Source: Betaproteobacteria bacterium
GTDB lineage: Bacteria; Pseudomonadota; Gammaproteobacteria; Burkholderiales; SG8-41
Length of the DNA stretch: 6,150 bases
Direction of reading: 5' to 3'
Assembly: GCA_020028375.1 (NCBI GenBank)
Contig: JAHZNX010000141.1
Span: 1 to 6,150, forward strand
Shown: positions 1 through 5,701 of the stretch, in pieces
Layout: each line of letters opens with the position of its first letter
Numbering within the stretch: position 1 is the stretch's first letter
Program-made: the position numbers and the translations under genes
The notes under the pieces: model-generated
Databases searched by the model: none
The model's input: only the letters and a program-made list of their open reading frames with translations
What the model was told of the DNA's origin: nothing

Positions 1-785
1 TGATGACCGGCCCCGGGACCAATACCTATGTCATCGGCACCGACCGGCTCGCGCTGATCGACCCGGGTCCGGAGAGCGCGGTCCACCTGTCCGCCATGCT
101 CGAGGTGGCAGGCAAGAGCCTGAAGTGGATCCTTTGCACGCACACCCACCTCGATCACTCGCCGGGCACGCGGGCGCTGAAGGCGGAAACCGGGGCCGAG
201 GTGCTGGGGTTCGGCACGGTGCCCGATGACGGCAGGCAGGATGCCGCGTTCGCGCCGGACCGCGCGCTGCGCGACGGCGACACGCTGGATTGCGGCGGAT
301 TCAAGCTGCGCGCGGTGCACACGCCCGGGCACGCCTCGAACCACCTGTGCTATCTCCTGGAGCAGCAGAAGCTGCTCTTCACCGGCGACCACATCATGCA
401 GGGCTCGACGGTGGTGATTTCTCCGCCGGATGGAGAGATGGCGACCTACCTCGATTCGCTCGAGCGGCTGCTCGCGCTCGATCTCGCCGCGATCGCGCCG
501 GGACACGGCCACGTGATCGACAAGCCGCACGAGGAGGTGCGGCGCCTGATCGCGCACCGCATGAAGCGCGAGCAGAAGGTGCTCGACGCATTCGGCGCGA
601 AGAACCCCGCGACCCTCGACGAGCTGCTGCCGCTCGTGTACGACGACGTGCCCCAGCGCGTGCACCCCGTCGCGCGCCGCTCCCTCCACGCGCACCTGAT
701 CAAGCTCGCGCGCGACGGCCGGGTGAGCGAACGCGACGGGATCTGGAGACTTACGGGAGCGGCGCGAGGACGAGCCGGCGGTTGA
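1..785 (+). CDS. MBL-fold metallo-hydrolase, LACTB2-like with C-terminal winged helix (5' partial)
   Basis: This is a zinc-dependent hydrolase of the metallo-beta-lactamase superfamily. Numbering from the ATG at position 3, the metal-binding motif HTHLDH is at residues 47-52, followed by TPGH with His110, TGDH with Asp129, and GHGH with His168, so all expected metal ligands are present. Residues about 190-250 (ending GIWRL) resemble the winged-helix tail of LACTB2-like proteins. Family members usually have a few more residues before the TGPGTNTY motif, and that motif here begins right at the ATG, so the true start probably lies upstream of the window and the ATG at 3 is internal. The last ten residues are Gly/Ala/Arg-rich, look unconserved, and lie in the 35-bp overlap with the convergent AMIN gene. 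LACTB2 is an endoribonuclease in mitochondria; bacterial members are often annotated simply as MBL-fold hydrolases. The substrate cannot be told from the sequence. The fold is near certain; the specific role is not. Confidence 0.93.
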   Translation, partial: MTGPGTNTYVIGTDRLALIDPGPESAVHLSAMLEVAGKSLKWILCTHTHLDHSPGTRALKAETGAEVLGFGTVPDDGRQDAAFAPDRALRDGDTLDCGGFKLRAVHTPGHASNHLCYLLEQQKLLFTGDHIMQGSTVVISPPDGEMATYLDSLERLLALDLAAIAPGHGHVIDKPHEEVRRLIAHRMKREQKVLDAFGAKNPATLDELLPLVYDDVPQRVHPVARRSLHAHLIKLARDGRVSERDGIWRLTGAARGRAGG

Positions 786-1542
786 ACTGATAGACCGACA
801 TTTCCCCCGCGCCGGCAAGCTCCACCTGCAGCCGCGCATGGCTGCCCAAGGGGTAGGTGTCGATTTTCAAGATCGGAGTCCCGAAATCCTGCAGGTCGAG
901 CCGGCGCACGAGCTGCGGCGCGACCCGAGCGTCAAGGAAATCCACGATGAGCGTATTGCCCTGTCGGCGAACTTCGACCGCCACTGCTGCATCCGAGACC
1001 TCGACGACGATCCTGCCTTCCCCGGAATCGCCGCGCTGAAATTCGACTTCGCGCAATCCGTGCCGCGGGACGTCCGGAGAGGCGCCGTCAGGCCACCGCG
1101 GGGCGTCCCGCGCGGCGCCTGAAATGGGCCTGCGGAGGGTAATCAGCAGCTCGCTGCCGCGCAATGTCGTTTCGAAGATCAACGGCCGGTCGAGATTGAG
1201 GATGAGGCGTGTGCGCGTTCCGGACTGAACCACCTGGATGCTGCGCAAACCGCGCTGGGCGACCTCGATCGGCTGCCTGCCGGCCTCGCTGACGGTGTTC
1301 GGAAAATCGAACGAGATGCTATTGCCCGGGTGATGGCTCACCAATAGGCCGGGCTGCACCTTTAGCGGTTGCGTGAAGACTACTTTGACGAGCGCCCCAC
1401 CGGCAGGCAGCGCTGCGTAATCAACGGCTTGCAGGTTGTTCGGACCCGCAGGTGGCTGCCCCTCGGCGGCGGAGGCGTCGCCTTGCGGCACTCCGGCAAT
1501 CAAGCAGAGCAGGACCAGGAACGGCCAACCGGGATTCCGCAT
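751..1542 (-). CDS. Secreted tandem AMIN-domain protein, PilQ N-terminal-like, no secretin domain
   Basis: The product is 263 residues. It begins with a probable signal peptide (hydrophobic core at residues 6-18, likely cleavage after the DASAA stretch near 25-26), so it should be periplasmic. Two beta-rich AMIN-type repeats follow, at about 37-138 and 162-262. Phrases such as RSIQVVQSGTRTRLILNL (first repeat), and VEFQRGDSGEGRIVVEVSD and RRLDLQDFGTPI (second repeat), closely resemble the N-terminal half of betaproteobacterial PilQ, the type IV pilus secretin. PilQ is normally about 700 residues and continues into N0/N1 and secretin domains, but this protein stops just after the second AMIN repeat with a TAA. 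In known proteins AMIN domains bind peptidoglycan and localise envelope machines, so a wall-binding role is inferred. The ATG at 1542-1540 is preceded by GGGAGG (1558-1553), 10 bases upstream. Neighbours contain no pilus genes. It could be a real stand-alone family or the remnant of a pilQ copy; the intact signal, frame and RBS favour a functional gene. Confidence 0.88.
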   Translation of the reverse strand: MRNPGWPFLVLLCLIAGVPQGDASAAEGQPPAGPNNLQAVDYAALPAGGALVKVVFTQPLKVQPGLLVSHHPGNSISFDFPNTVSEAGRQPIEVAQRGLRSIQVVQSGTRTRLILNLDRPLIFETTLRGSELLITLRRPISGAARDAPRWPDGASPDVPRHGLREVEFQRGDSGEGRIVVEVSDAAVAVEVRRQGNTLIVDFLDARVAPQLVRRLDLQDFGTPILKIDTYPLGSHARLQVELAGAGEMSVYQFNRRLVLAPLP

Positions 1543-1552
1543 CGCTCAACGT

Positions 1553-1558
1553 CCTCCC
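1553..1558 (-). promoter_or_regulatory. Ribosome binding site of the AMIN gene
   Basis: Read on the minus strand this is GGGAGG, ten bases before the ATG at 1542. It supports that start codon and shows that the truncated PilQ-like gene keeps a translation signal. Confidence 0.6.
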
Positions 1559-1567
1559 ATGGCACTT

Positions 1568-1604
1568 GGACCGGCCATCCCGCGACAAAATCCTGGCGCG
1601 GTCC
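1568..1604. repeat. Imperfect inverted repeat in the divergent spacer
   Basis: GGACCG (1568-1573) and CGGTCC (1599-1604) are exact inverted copies. CCA (1575-1577) and TGG (1594-1596) can extend the stem across a small internal loop. It lies between the AMIN start and the candidate promoter of the GTPase. It could be an operator or an RNA hairpin in the AMIN leader, or chance in GC-rich DNA. There is no T-run, so it is not a standard terminator. Confidence 0.3.
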
Positions 1605-1608
1605 CCGC

Positions 1609-1636
1609 TTGCCGCCCATGCCGGGAATGGAATAAT
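1609..1636 (+). promoter_or_regulatory. Candidate sigma70 promoter for the TGS GTPase
   Basis: TTGCCG (1609-1614) matches the -35 consensus at 4 of 6 bases. AATAAT (1631-1636) matches the -10 consensus at 5 of 6, with a 16-bp spacer. The AT-rich 1631-1638 stretch stands out in otherwise GC-rich DNA. Transcription would begin near 1643, giving a leader of about 22 bases before the ATG at 1665. The same AT island read on the minus strand gives TATTAT (1637-1632), a possible -10 for the AMIN gene, though no good -35 accompanies it. Confidence 0.4.
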
Positions 1637-1664
1637 AAGCTTCAGCCGCTGCCGGCGTGGAACC

Positions 1665-2684
1665 ATGCCCGCCAACCTCAGCCCCGAGTACAAGTCCGCC
1701 GAGTTCGCCTTCCGCAAGGCGCGCGAGCCGCGCGAGAGGCTCGACTGCCTGCGCGAGATGCTGCGCACCATCCCCAAGCACAAGGGCACCGACCACCTGC
1801 AGGCGGACATCAAGAGCCGGATCAAGGAGCTGTCCGAGGAACTCGAAGCGCCGAAGAAGGGCGGCGCCGCGCGCAGCGGGCCGCCGCTCGTCATCAGGCC
1901 GCAGGGCGCGGCGCAGCTTGCATTAATCGGCCCGCCCAACGCCGGGAAATCCGCGCTCCACGCGCGCCTGACCGGCTCCCACGCCCAGGTCGCGCCGTAC
2001 CCGTTCACGACCCAGTTCCCGGAGCCGGGAATGATGGCGCACGAGGACGTGCACTTCGAGCTCGTGGACCTGCCGGCGGTGTCTCCCGAGCACCCGGTGC
2101 CATGGCTCGCCGGCGCGCTGCAGACCGCGGACGCGTGCCTGCTGGTGCTCGACCTCAGCGAGCCGGGGTGCGTCGAGCAGGTCCAGGCGCTGCACGCCAT
2201 CCTGCGCGCGAAGCGCGTCACGCTATCGGAGGGTTGGCCCGCAGACGCGAAGGCGCCCGCAGCCGCGGATGAGGACCCCTTCGCCATCAAGCTGCCGACA
2301 CTGATGCTCGCCAACAAGGCGGACCTCGTGGCCGACGAGGACGCGGAAGTGCAAGTCTTTCGCGAATTGACGGGACTCGAGTATCCGGCGCTCGCGGTAT
2401 CGGCGGAGACGGGGGAGGGGCTGCCGGAAATCGGAGGCTGGCTCCTCGGCCACCTCGGTATCGTGAGGATCTACACCAAGACCCCCGGAAAGCCCGCGGA
2501 GAAGGACCGGCCGTTTACCTTGCGCCGTGGGCAGACGATAGAGGACGTCGCCCGGCTGGTGCACAAGGACCTCGCGCACTCGCTCAAGTACGCGCGCGTG
2601 TGGGGCAGGACAGGGATCCCGGGACAGCACGTCGGGCGCGAGCACCCCGTCGCCGACGGCGACGTCGTCGAGCTACATACCTAG
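1665..2684 (+). CDS. DRG/Obg-family GTPase with C-terminal TGS domain
   Basis: The product is a 339-residue P-loop GTPase of the TRAFAC class. Residues about 38-60 (KHKGTDHLQADIK) resemble the N-terminal helical segment of DRG proteins. The G domain follows: G1 GPPNAGKS at 89-96, switch I with PFTT at 113-116, G3 region LVDLPAV at 133-139, G4 NKAD at 217-220, and G5 SAETG at 246-250. A TGS domain occupies about 267-339. DRG/Obg proteins typically act on ribosomes or translation; the exact role of this bacterial branch is not known to me. Two points are odd. The usual Gly of the DxxG motif is Ala138 (DLPA), and an Ala/Asp/Glu-rich insert at about 188-206 precedes G4. The frame is open back to 1452, but those 71 codons are Arg-rich and antisense to the AMIN gene start, so ATG 1665 is chosen. 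No strong Shine-Dalgarno precedes it. It ends with TAG, 31 bp before the convergent MmgE/PrpD stop. Confidence 0.9.
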   Translation: MPANLSPEYKSAEFAFRKAREPRERLDCLREMLRTIPKHKGTDHLQADIKSRIKELSEELEAPKKGGAARSGPPLVIRPQGAAQLALIGPPNAGKSALHARLTGSHAQVAPYPFTTQFPEPGMMAHEDVHFELVDLPAVSPEHPVPWLAGALQTADACLLVLDLSEPGCVEQVQALHAILRAKRVTLSEGWPADAKAPAAADEDPFAIKLPTLMLANKADLVADEDAEVQVFRELTGLEYPALAVSAETGEGLPEIGGWLLGHLGIVRIYTKTPGKPAEKDRPFTLRRGQTIEDVARLVHKDLAHSLKYARVWGRTGIPGQHVGREHPVADGDVVELHT

Positions 2685-2715
2685 AGCGTCCTACAAGACG
2701 ACGTTCGACGGGTGT

Positions 2716-4119
2716 TCACGCAGTTTGCAGTTGCTTGGCGCGTTTGCCCGCGAGCAACCCGAGCAGTTGCTTGACGGTGTGGCGCTCGATGTTCCGGACG
2801 ACATTGGCGATCGCGTCGACCGGCAATTGCGGGTTGATTCCGCGGAATTTCTCGATGACGCCACGCTCGCCGACGGGGTTGGCATCCGAGCCGAGCGGAT
2901 CGAGCACGTCCACCCGCTGCCATCTTCCCTGGTCGTCCTGCGCCGCGACCCACGCCGCGAAGCGCTCGGGGTAGAGCTTGTCGAGGGCGGGATCGTGCTC
3001 GAGCTCGAGCTTTTCCGCCAGCGCCGTGATGGCGGGATCGGAAAGCTTGGCGTCGGAGAATTGCGGCGGCAGCACCTGGCCTTCGAGTAGCGCGGCGGCG
3101 AGGACGTAGCGCAGGCTCATCTGGGCATTCAACGCGCTGGTGGGGAAATAATTGAAGCCGCACTGGATGTCCACCACTTTCGCGAGCCCGGCGCGCACGC
3201 GACGCTTCGCATTCCACGGTGTGCCGAGCCGACGGCGCAGCTCGAAGGCCGCGTCCACATAGGAGTGCGTGCTGCCGCAGCAGGAGTAAGGCTTGATGCG
3301 GTTGGTGTCGAGGCGGTAGACCTTGCCGAGGTCGGCTGTGAGCGGCGCCGGGTCGGACGCGTCGGAGTACGCTTTCAGCACGCCGCCGTCGTGGAATTCA
3401 TAGATCTGGGTCGGCCCGGTGAAGCCGAGCGCGGCGAGCTCCGCGGCGAGGACGCCCGAGTACGCCGCCCGTCCCGCGTGGAAGCGCTTGCTCATGGTCC
3501 CATCGGCGTTGAACGCCCACACTCCGGAGCCTTGCGTGCCGGCCAGTCCCAGCGCCCAGGCCGTCTGCTCGTCGTTCAGTCCCAGCAGCACGGCGCACGC
3601 TGCCGCGGCGCCGAACGGGCCGCACACGCCGGTGATGTGCCAGCCGCGAAGGCGCGTCGCGGACGGATGCATGGCGAGACTCGAGCGGATCATCACTTCG
3701 TAGCCGGCGGCGATCGCGGTCACCAGGCGCTCTCCACTCGCATCGAGCTTCTCCACCATCGCCAATGCAGCGGGTATGACGACTGCGCCGGCGTGCAGCT
3801 TGGCATTGTGGTAGTCGTCGAGCTCGAAGCCATGCGCGGCAACGCCGTTGACGAGCGCCGCATCGGCGGCGCGCAACGATGGCGCGCCCTCGCCCCAGAC
3901 GGTTGCCTCGCCCCGCGCCGGTGCGCCGGCGCGCGCCCACTGCAGGAGCATCCGCGCCCACGGCGTCGCGTGGCCGTAGACGCCGCAGCCGAGCGTGTCA
4001 AGAAGTGCTACGCGCACGGTTTCCTTCGTGCGCGGCGGCAGGTCGGAGTAACGCAGGCGCGCGATCCAGCGGGCAACTTCTTGGGTAGGGCCGGAAATCT
4101 CGTTGCGCGGGGAGTTCAT
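2716..4119 (-). CDS. MmgE/PrpD family protein (2-methylcitrate dehydratase / cis-aconitate decarboxylase superfamily)
   Basis: The product is 467 residues, a full length for this family and probably cytosolic. Landmarks are DTLGCGVYG at 41-49, ELDDYH at 99-104 followed by His109, RGWHITGVCGPFGAA at 158-172, KRFHAGRAA at 211-219, KPYSCCGSTHSYVDA at 276-290, and a GFNYFP...SLRYVLA block at 321-341. His109, His161, Lys211, His285 and Tyr338 appear to fall where the catalytic residues of the related cis-aconitate decarboxylase (IRG1/CAD) lie; this is my alignment from memory. Known members dehydrate 2-methylcitrate (PrpD) or decarboxylate cis-aconitate; many others are uncharacterised. The gene is not in a prp cluster (no prpB or prpC nearby), so PrpD itself is not assumed. 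It diverges from the TcuA-like gene, suggesting a related tricarboxylic-acid substrate. The ATG at 4119-4117 has GGAAGGGA seven bases upstream. Confidence 0.93.
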   Translation of the reverse strand: MNSPRNEISGPTQEVARWIARLRYSDLPPRTKETVRVALLDTLGCGVYGHATPWARMLLQWARAGAPARGEATVWGEGAPSLRAADAALVNGVAAHGFELDDYHNAKLHAGAVVIPAALAMVEKLDASGERLVTAIAAGYEVMIRSSLAMHPSATRLRGWHITGVCGPFGAAAACAVLLGLNDEQTAWALGLAGTQGSGVWAFNADGTMSKRFHAGRAAYSGVLAAELAALGFTGPTQIYEFHDGGVLKAYSDASDPAPLTADLGKVYRLDTNRIKPYSCCGSTHSYVDAAFELRRRLGTPWNAKRRVRAGLAKVVDIQCGFNYFPTSALNAQMSLRYVLAAALLEGQVLPPQFSDAKLSDPAITALAEKLELEHDPALDKLYPERFAAWVAAQDDQGRWQRVDVLDPLGSDANPVGERGVIEKFRGINPQLPVDAIANVVRNIERHTVKQLLGLLAGKRAKQLQTA

Positions 4120-4126
4120 GATATGG

Positions 4127-4134
4127 TCCCTTCC
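4127..4134 (-). promoter_or_regulatory. Ribosome binding site of the MmgE/PrpD gene
   Basis: Read on the minus strand this is GGAAGGGA, ending seven bases before the ATG at 4119. The spacing is typical and fixes the start. Confidence 0.6.
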
Positions 4135-4160
4135 GGTGGCATCGGGACGAACGTTGCGCG

Positions 4161-4167
4161 TATTCTA
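4161..4167. promoter_or_regulatory. Candidate overlapping divergent -10 elements
   Basis: TATTCTA is the only AT-rich patch in the 53-bp spacer. On the minus strand TAGAAT (4167-4162) matches the -10 consensus at 5 of 6 bases and would start MmgE/PrpD transcripts near 4155, giving a leader of about 35 bases that contains the RBS. On the plus strand TATTCT (4161-4166) matches at 4 of 6 and lies six bases before the GTG of the TcuA-like gene. I see no good -35 box for either direction, so an activator may be needed, or the plus-strand match may be chance. Confidence 0.35.
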
Positions 4168-4172
4168 GCAGC

Positions 4173-5645
4173 GTGGACTATGACGTGATCGTCGTGGGGG
4201 GCGGCAATGCGGCGTTCTCCGCCGCCGTTTCCGCCCGGGACAACGGGGCCAAGCGGGTGCTGGTTCTCGAAAAAGCGCCCCGGGAAAAGCGCGGCGGCAA
4301 CACGCACTTCTCGGGCGCGGTGTTTCGCTTCATCTACGACGACGTCTCCGAGCTGGACCGCTTCGTGCCCCACGCGGAACGGGACTACCCCGGGTTCCAC
4401 AAGGGAGTGCCGCCATATCCCGTCAACGTGTTTCGCGAGGATCTCATGCGCGTGACGCAGGGCCGAAGCGATCCCGAGCTCGCGGCGCTCCTCATCGAGA
4501 ACTCGTACGACACGATGTGCTGGCTGCAGGATACGGGCAGGCACAAGTTCGAGCTCGCGGTGTCGGTCATGGGCGTGCGCGTCGGCAACGAGGTGAAGTG
4601 GCCGCGCGGCGCGATGATACGCACCGAGCACGAAGGCGTCGGGCTTTCGAAGACGTGGTTCGAGACCGGCGAGAGAATGGGCATCGAGATCCGCTACGAT
4701 ACCGGCGCGCAGCGGCTCACCCAGGCGGAGAGCGGGCGCGTGACCGGGGTGATGGCGCGCGGGCCGGACGGCTTCACCACTTTCGGCGCGAAGGCCGTGG
4801 TGCTCGCCTGCGGCGGCTTCGAGACCAACCCTGAGTGGCGGCTGCGCTACCTCGGCGCGCCGTGGGACCACGCCAAGGTGCGTGGCTCCAATTTCAATTA
4901 CGGCGACGGGCTGAAGATGGCGCTCGACATCGGCGCCATGCCGTGGGGGCACTGGAGCGGCTGCCACGCCACGCCCATCGTCGCCACTGCGGCGGATTAC
5001 GGCGTGCAGAACCTCACCGACAAGACCAACCGCCTGTCCTATTTCCTCGGCGTCATGATCAACGTCGAGGGCAGGCGTTGGGTGGACGAAGGTGCCGACA
5101 TCAATTCGTTCACCTACGCCAAGTACGGCGGGATGATCCTCAAGCAGCCGCAAAGCCTCGTCTACCAGATCTTCGACAGCAAGGTGCTGAAGCTGCTCGA
5201 GCCGCGCTACTCGACCAGCGAGCCGTTCAAGGCGGACACGCTGGAGGGGCTGGTGAAGCAGCTGAAGGTCGATTACAGGCAGGCGATGAAGACGCTCGAG
5301 GAATATAACCGCGCGGCGGGTCATGGTGGCCCGTTCAACCCCGCGGTGCTGGATGGCCTGCACACGGAAGGCATCGATCCGCCGAAAACCAACTGGGCAC
5401 TGAAGCTCGACACGCCGCCCTATGTCTCGTGGCCCGTCACCGGCGGCATCACCTTCACCTTCGGCGGGCTCAAGGTCACCAGGGACGCGCAGGTGGTCGC
5501 GACCGACTGGAAGCCGATCCCCGGGCTCTACACCTGCGGGGAAATGGTCGGCGGGCTGTTCCACTACAACTATCCGCTCGGCACCGGGCTCATGTCCGGC
5601 GCGGTGTTCGGCCGCATCGCGGGGCGCAGCGCGGCGCGCGCCTGA
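4173..5645 (+). CDS. tcuA: FAD-dependent dehydrogenase, TcuA-like (tricarballylate dehydrogenase / fumarate reductase flavoprotein family)
   Basis: The product is 490 residues with the FAD_binding_2 layout. It begins at once with the dinucleotide-binding fold (DVIVVGGGNAAFSAA, residues 4-18), has Glu33 at the end of the second strand (VLEK), a GGNTHFSG motif at 41-48, VLACGGFETNP at 210-220, RRWVDEGADIN at 301-311, and a C-terminal FAD-contact region with GLYTCGE (451-457) and HYNYPLGTGLMSGAVFGRIAG (464-484). These match TcuA/CobZ N-terminal-type flavoproteins. TcuA oxidises tricarballylate to cis-aconitate; in Salmonella it works with TcuB (electron transfer) and TcuC (transport), neither of which is in this window. 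No signal peptide is visible, so it should be cytosolic. The start is GTG: no other in-frame start exists between the upstream TGA (4119-4121) and the Rossmann motif. No Shine-Dalgarno precedes it. The family call is firm; the exact substrate is a prediction, since related flavoproteins act on other acids or steroids. Confidence 0.85.
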   Translation: MDYDVIVVGGGNAAFSAAVSARDNGAKRVLVLEKAPREKRGGNTHFSGAVFRFIYDDVSELDRFVPHAERDYPGFHKGVPPYPVNVFREDLMRVTQGRSDPELAALLIENSYDTMCWLQDTGRHKFELAVSVMGVRVGNEVKWPRGAMIRTEHEGVGLSKTWFETGERMGIEIRYDTGAQRLTQAESGRVTGVMARGPDGFTTFGAKAVVLACGGFETNPEWRLRYLGAPWDHAKVRGSNFNYGDGLKMALDIGAMPWGHWSGCHATPIVATAADYGVQNLTDKTNRLSYFLGVMINVEGRRWVDEGADINSFTYAKYGGMILKQPQSLVYQIFDSKVLKLLEPRYSTSEPFKADTLEGLVKQLKVDYRQAMKTLEEYNRAAGHGGPFNPAVLDGLHTEGIDPPKTNWALKLDTPPYVSWPVTGGITFTFGGLKVTRDAQVVATDWKPIPGLYTCGEMVGGLFHYNYPLGTGLMSGAVFGRIAGRSAARA

Positions 5646-5701
5646 GGCAGGTGATCAGATTGGTGCGCTAGCGCCGGACTGGCCTGCCTGAAGCGGCAGG
5701 C
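5645..5701. terminator. Hairpin-forming convergent 3' region (weak terminator candidate)
   Basis: Between and just past the two convergent stop codons lie a perfect 10-bp palindrome GCGCTAGCGC (5665-5674) and a 7-bp stem GCCTGCC (5682-5688) / GGCAGGC (5695-5701) with a six-base loop. AGGCAGG (5645-5651) could alternatively pair with CCTGCCT (5683-5689). No T-run follows on either strand, so a standard intrinsic terminator is not shown. The hairpin at 5682-5701 lies inside the 3' end of the minus-strand gene. Confidence 0.25.

Noticed and set aside
838..1122. A 94-codon plus-strand frame inside the AMIN gene
   Set aside because: It is antisense to the conserved second AMIN repeat and has no domain or convincing RBS.
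1452..1664. An N-terminal extension of the GTPase by 71 codons
   Set aside because: The extra residues are Arg-rich, antisense to the AMIN signal peptide, and lie upstream of the likely promoter. DRG-like homology begins after ATG 1665.
1421..2317. A 298-codon minus-strand frame across the AMIN start and the GTPase
   Set aside because: It covers parts of two well-supported genes and the promoter spacer. Its Ser/Arg-rich translation matches no family I know.
2685..2715. A terminator between the convergent GTPase and MmgE/PrpD genes
   Set aside because: Only a 4-bp CGTC/GACG stem (2687-2700) is visible, with no T-run, which is too weak to call.
3265..4188. A 307-codon open frame on the plus strand, antisense to MmgE/PrpD
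   Set aside because: The opposite strand carries an intact, motif-rich MmgE/PrpD protein. This frame is Arg/Ala/Gly-rich with no domain and ends inside the next gene.
4116..5564. A 482-codon open frame on the minus strand, fully antisense to the TcuA-like gene
   Set aside because: It mirrors the coding frame of a clear flavoprotein, has the His/Arg/Val/Leu-rich make-up of GC-driven antisense frames, and shows no recognisable domain.
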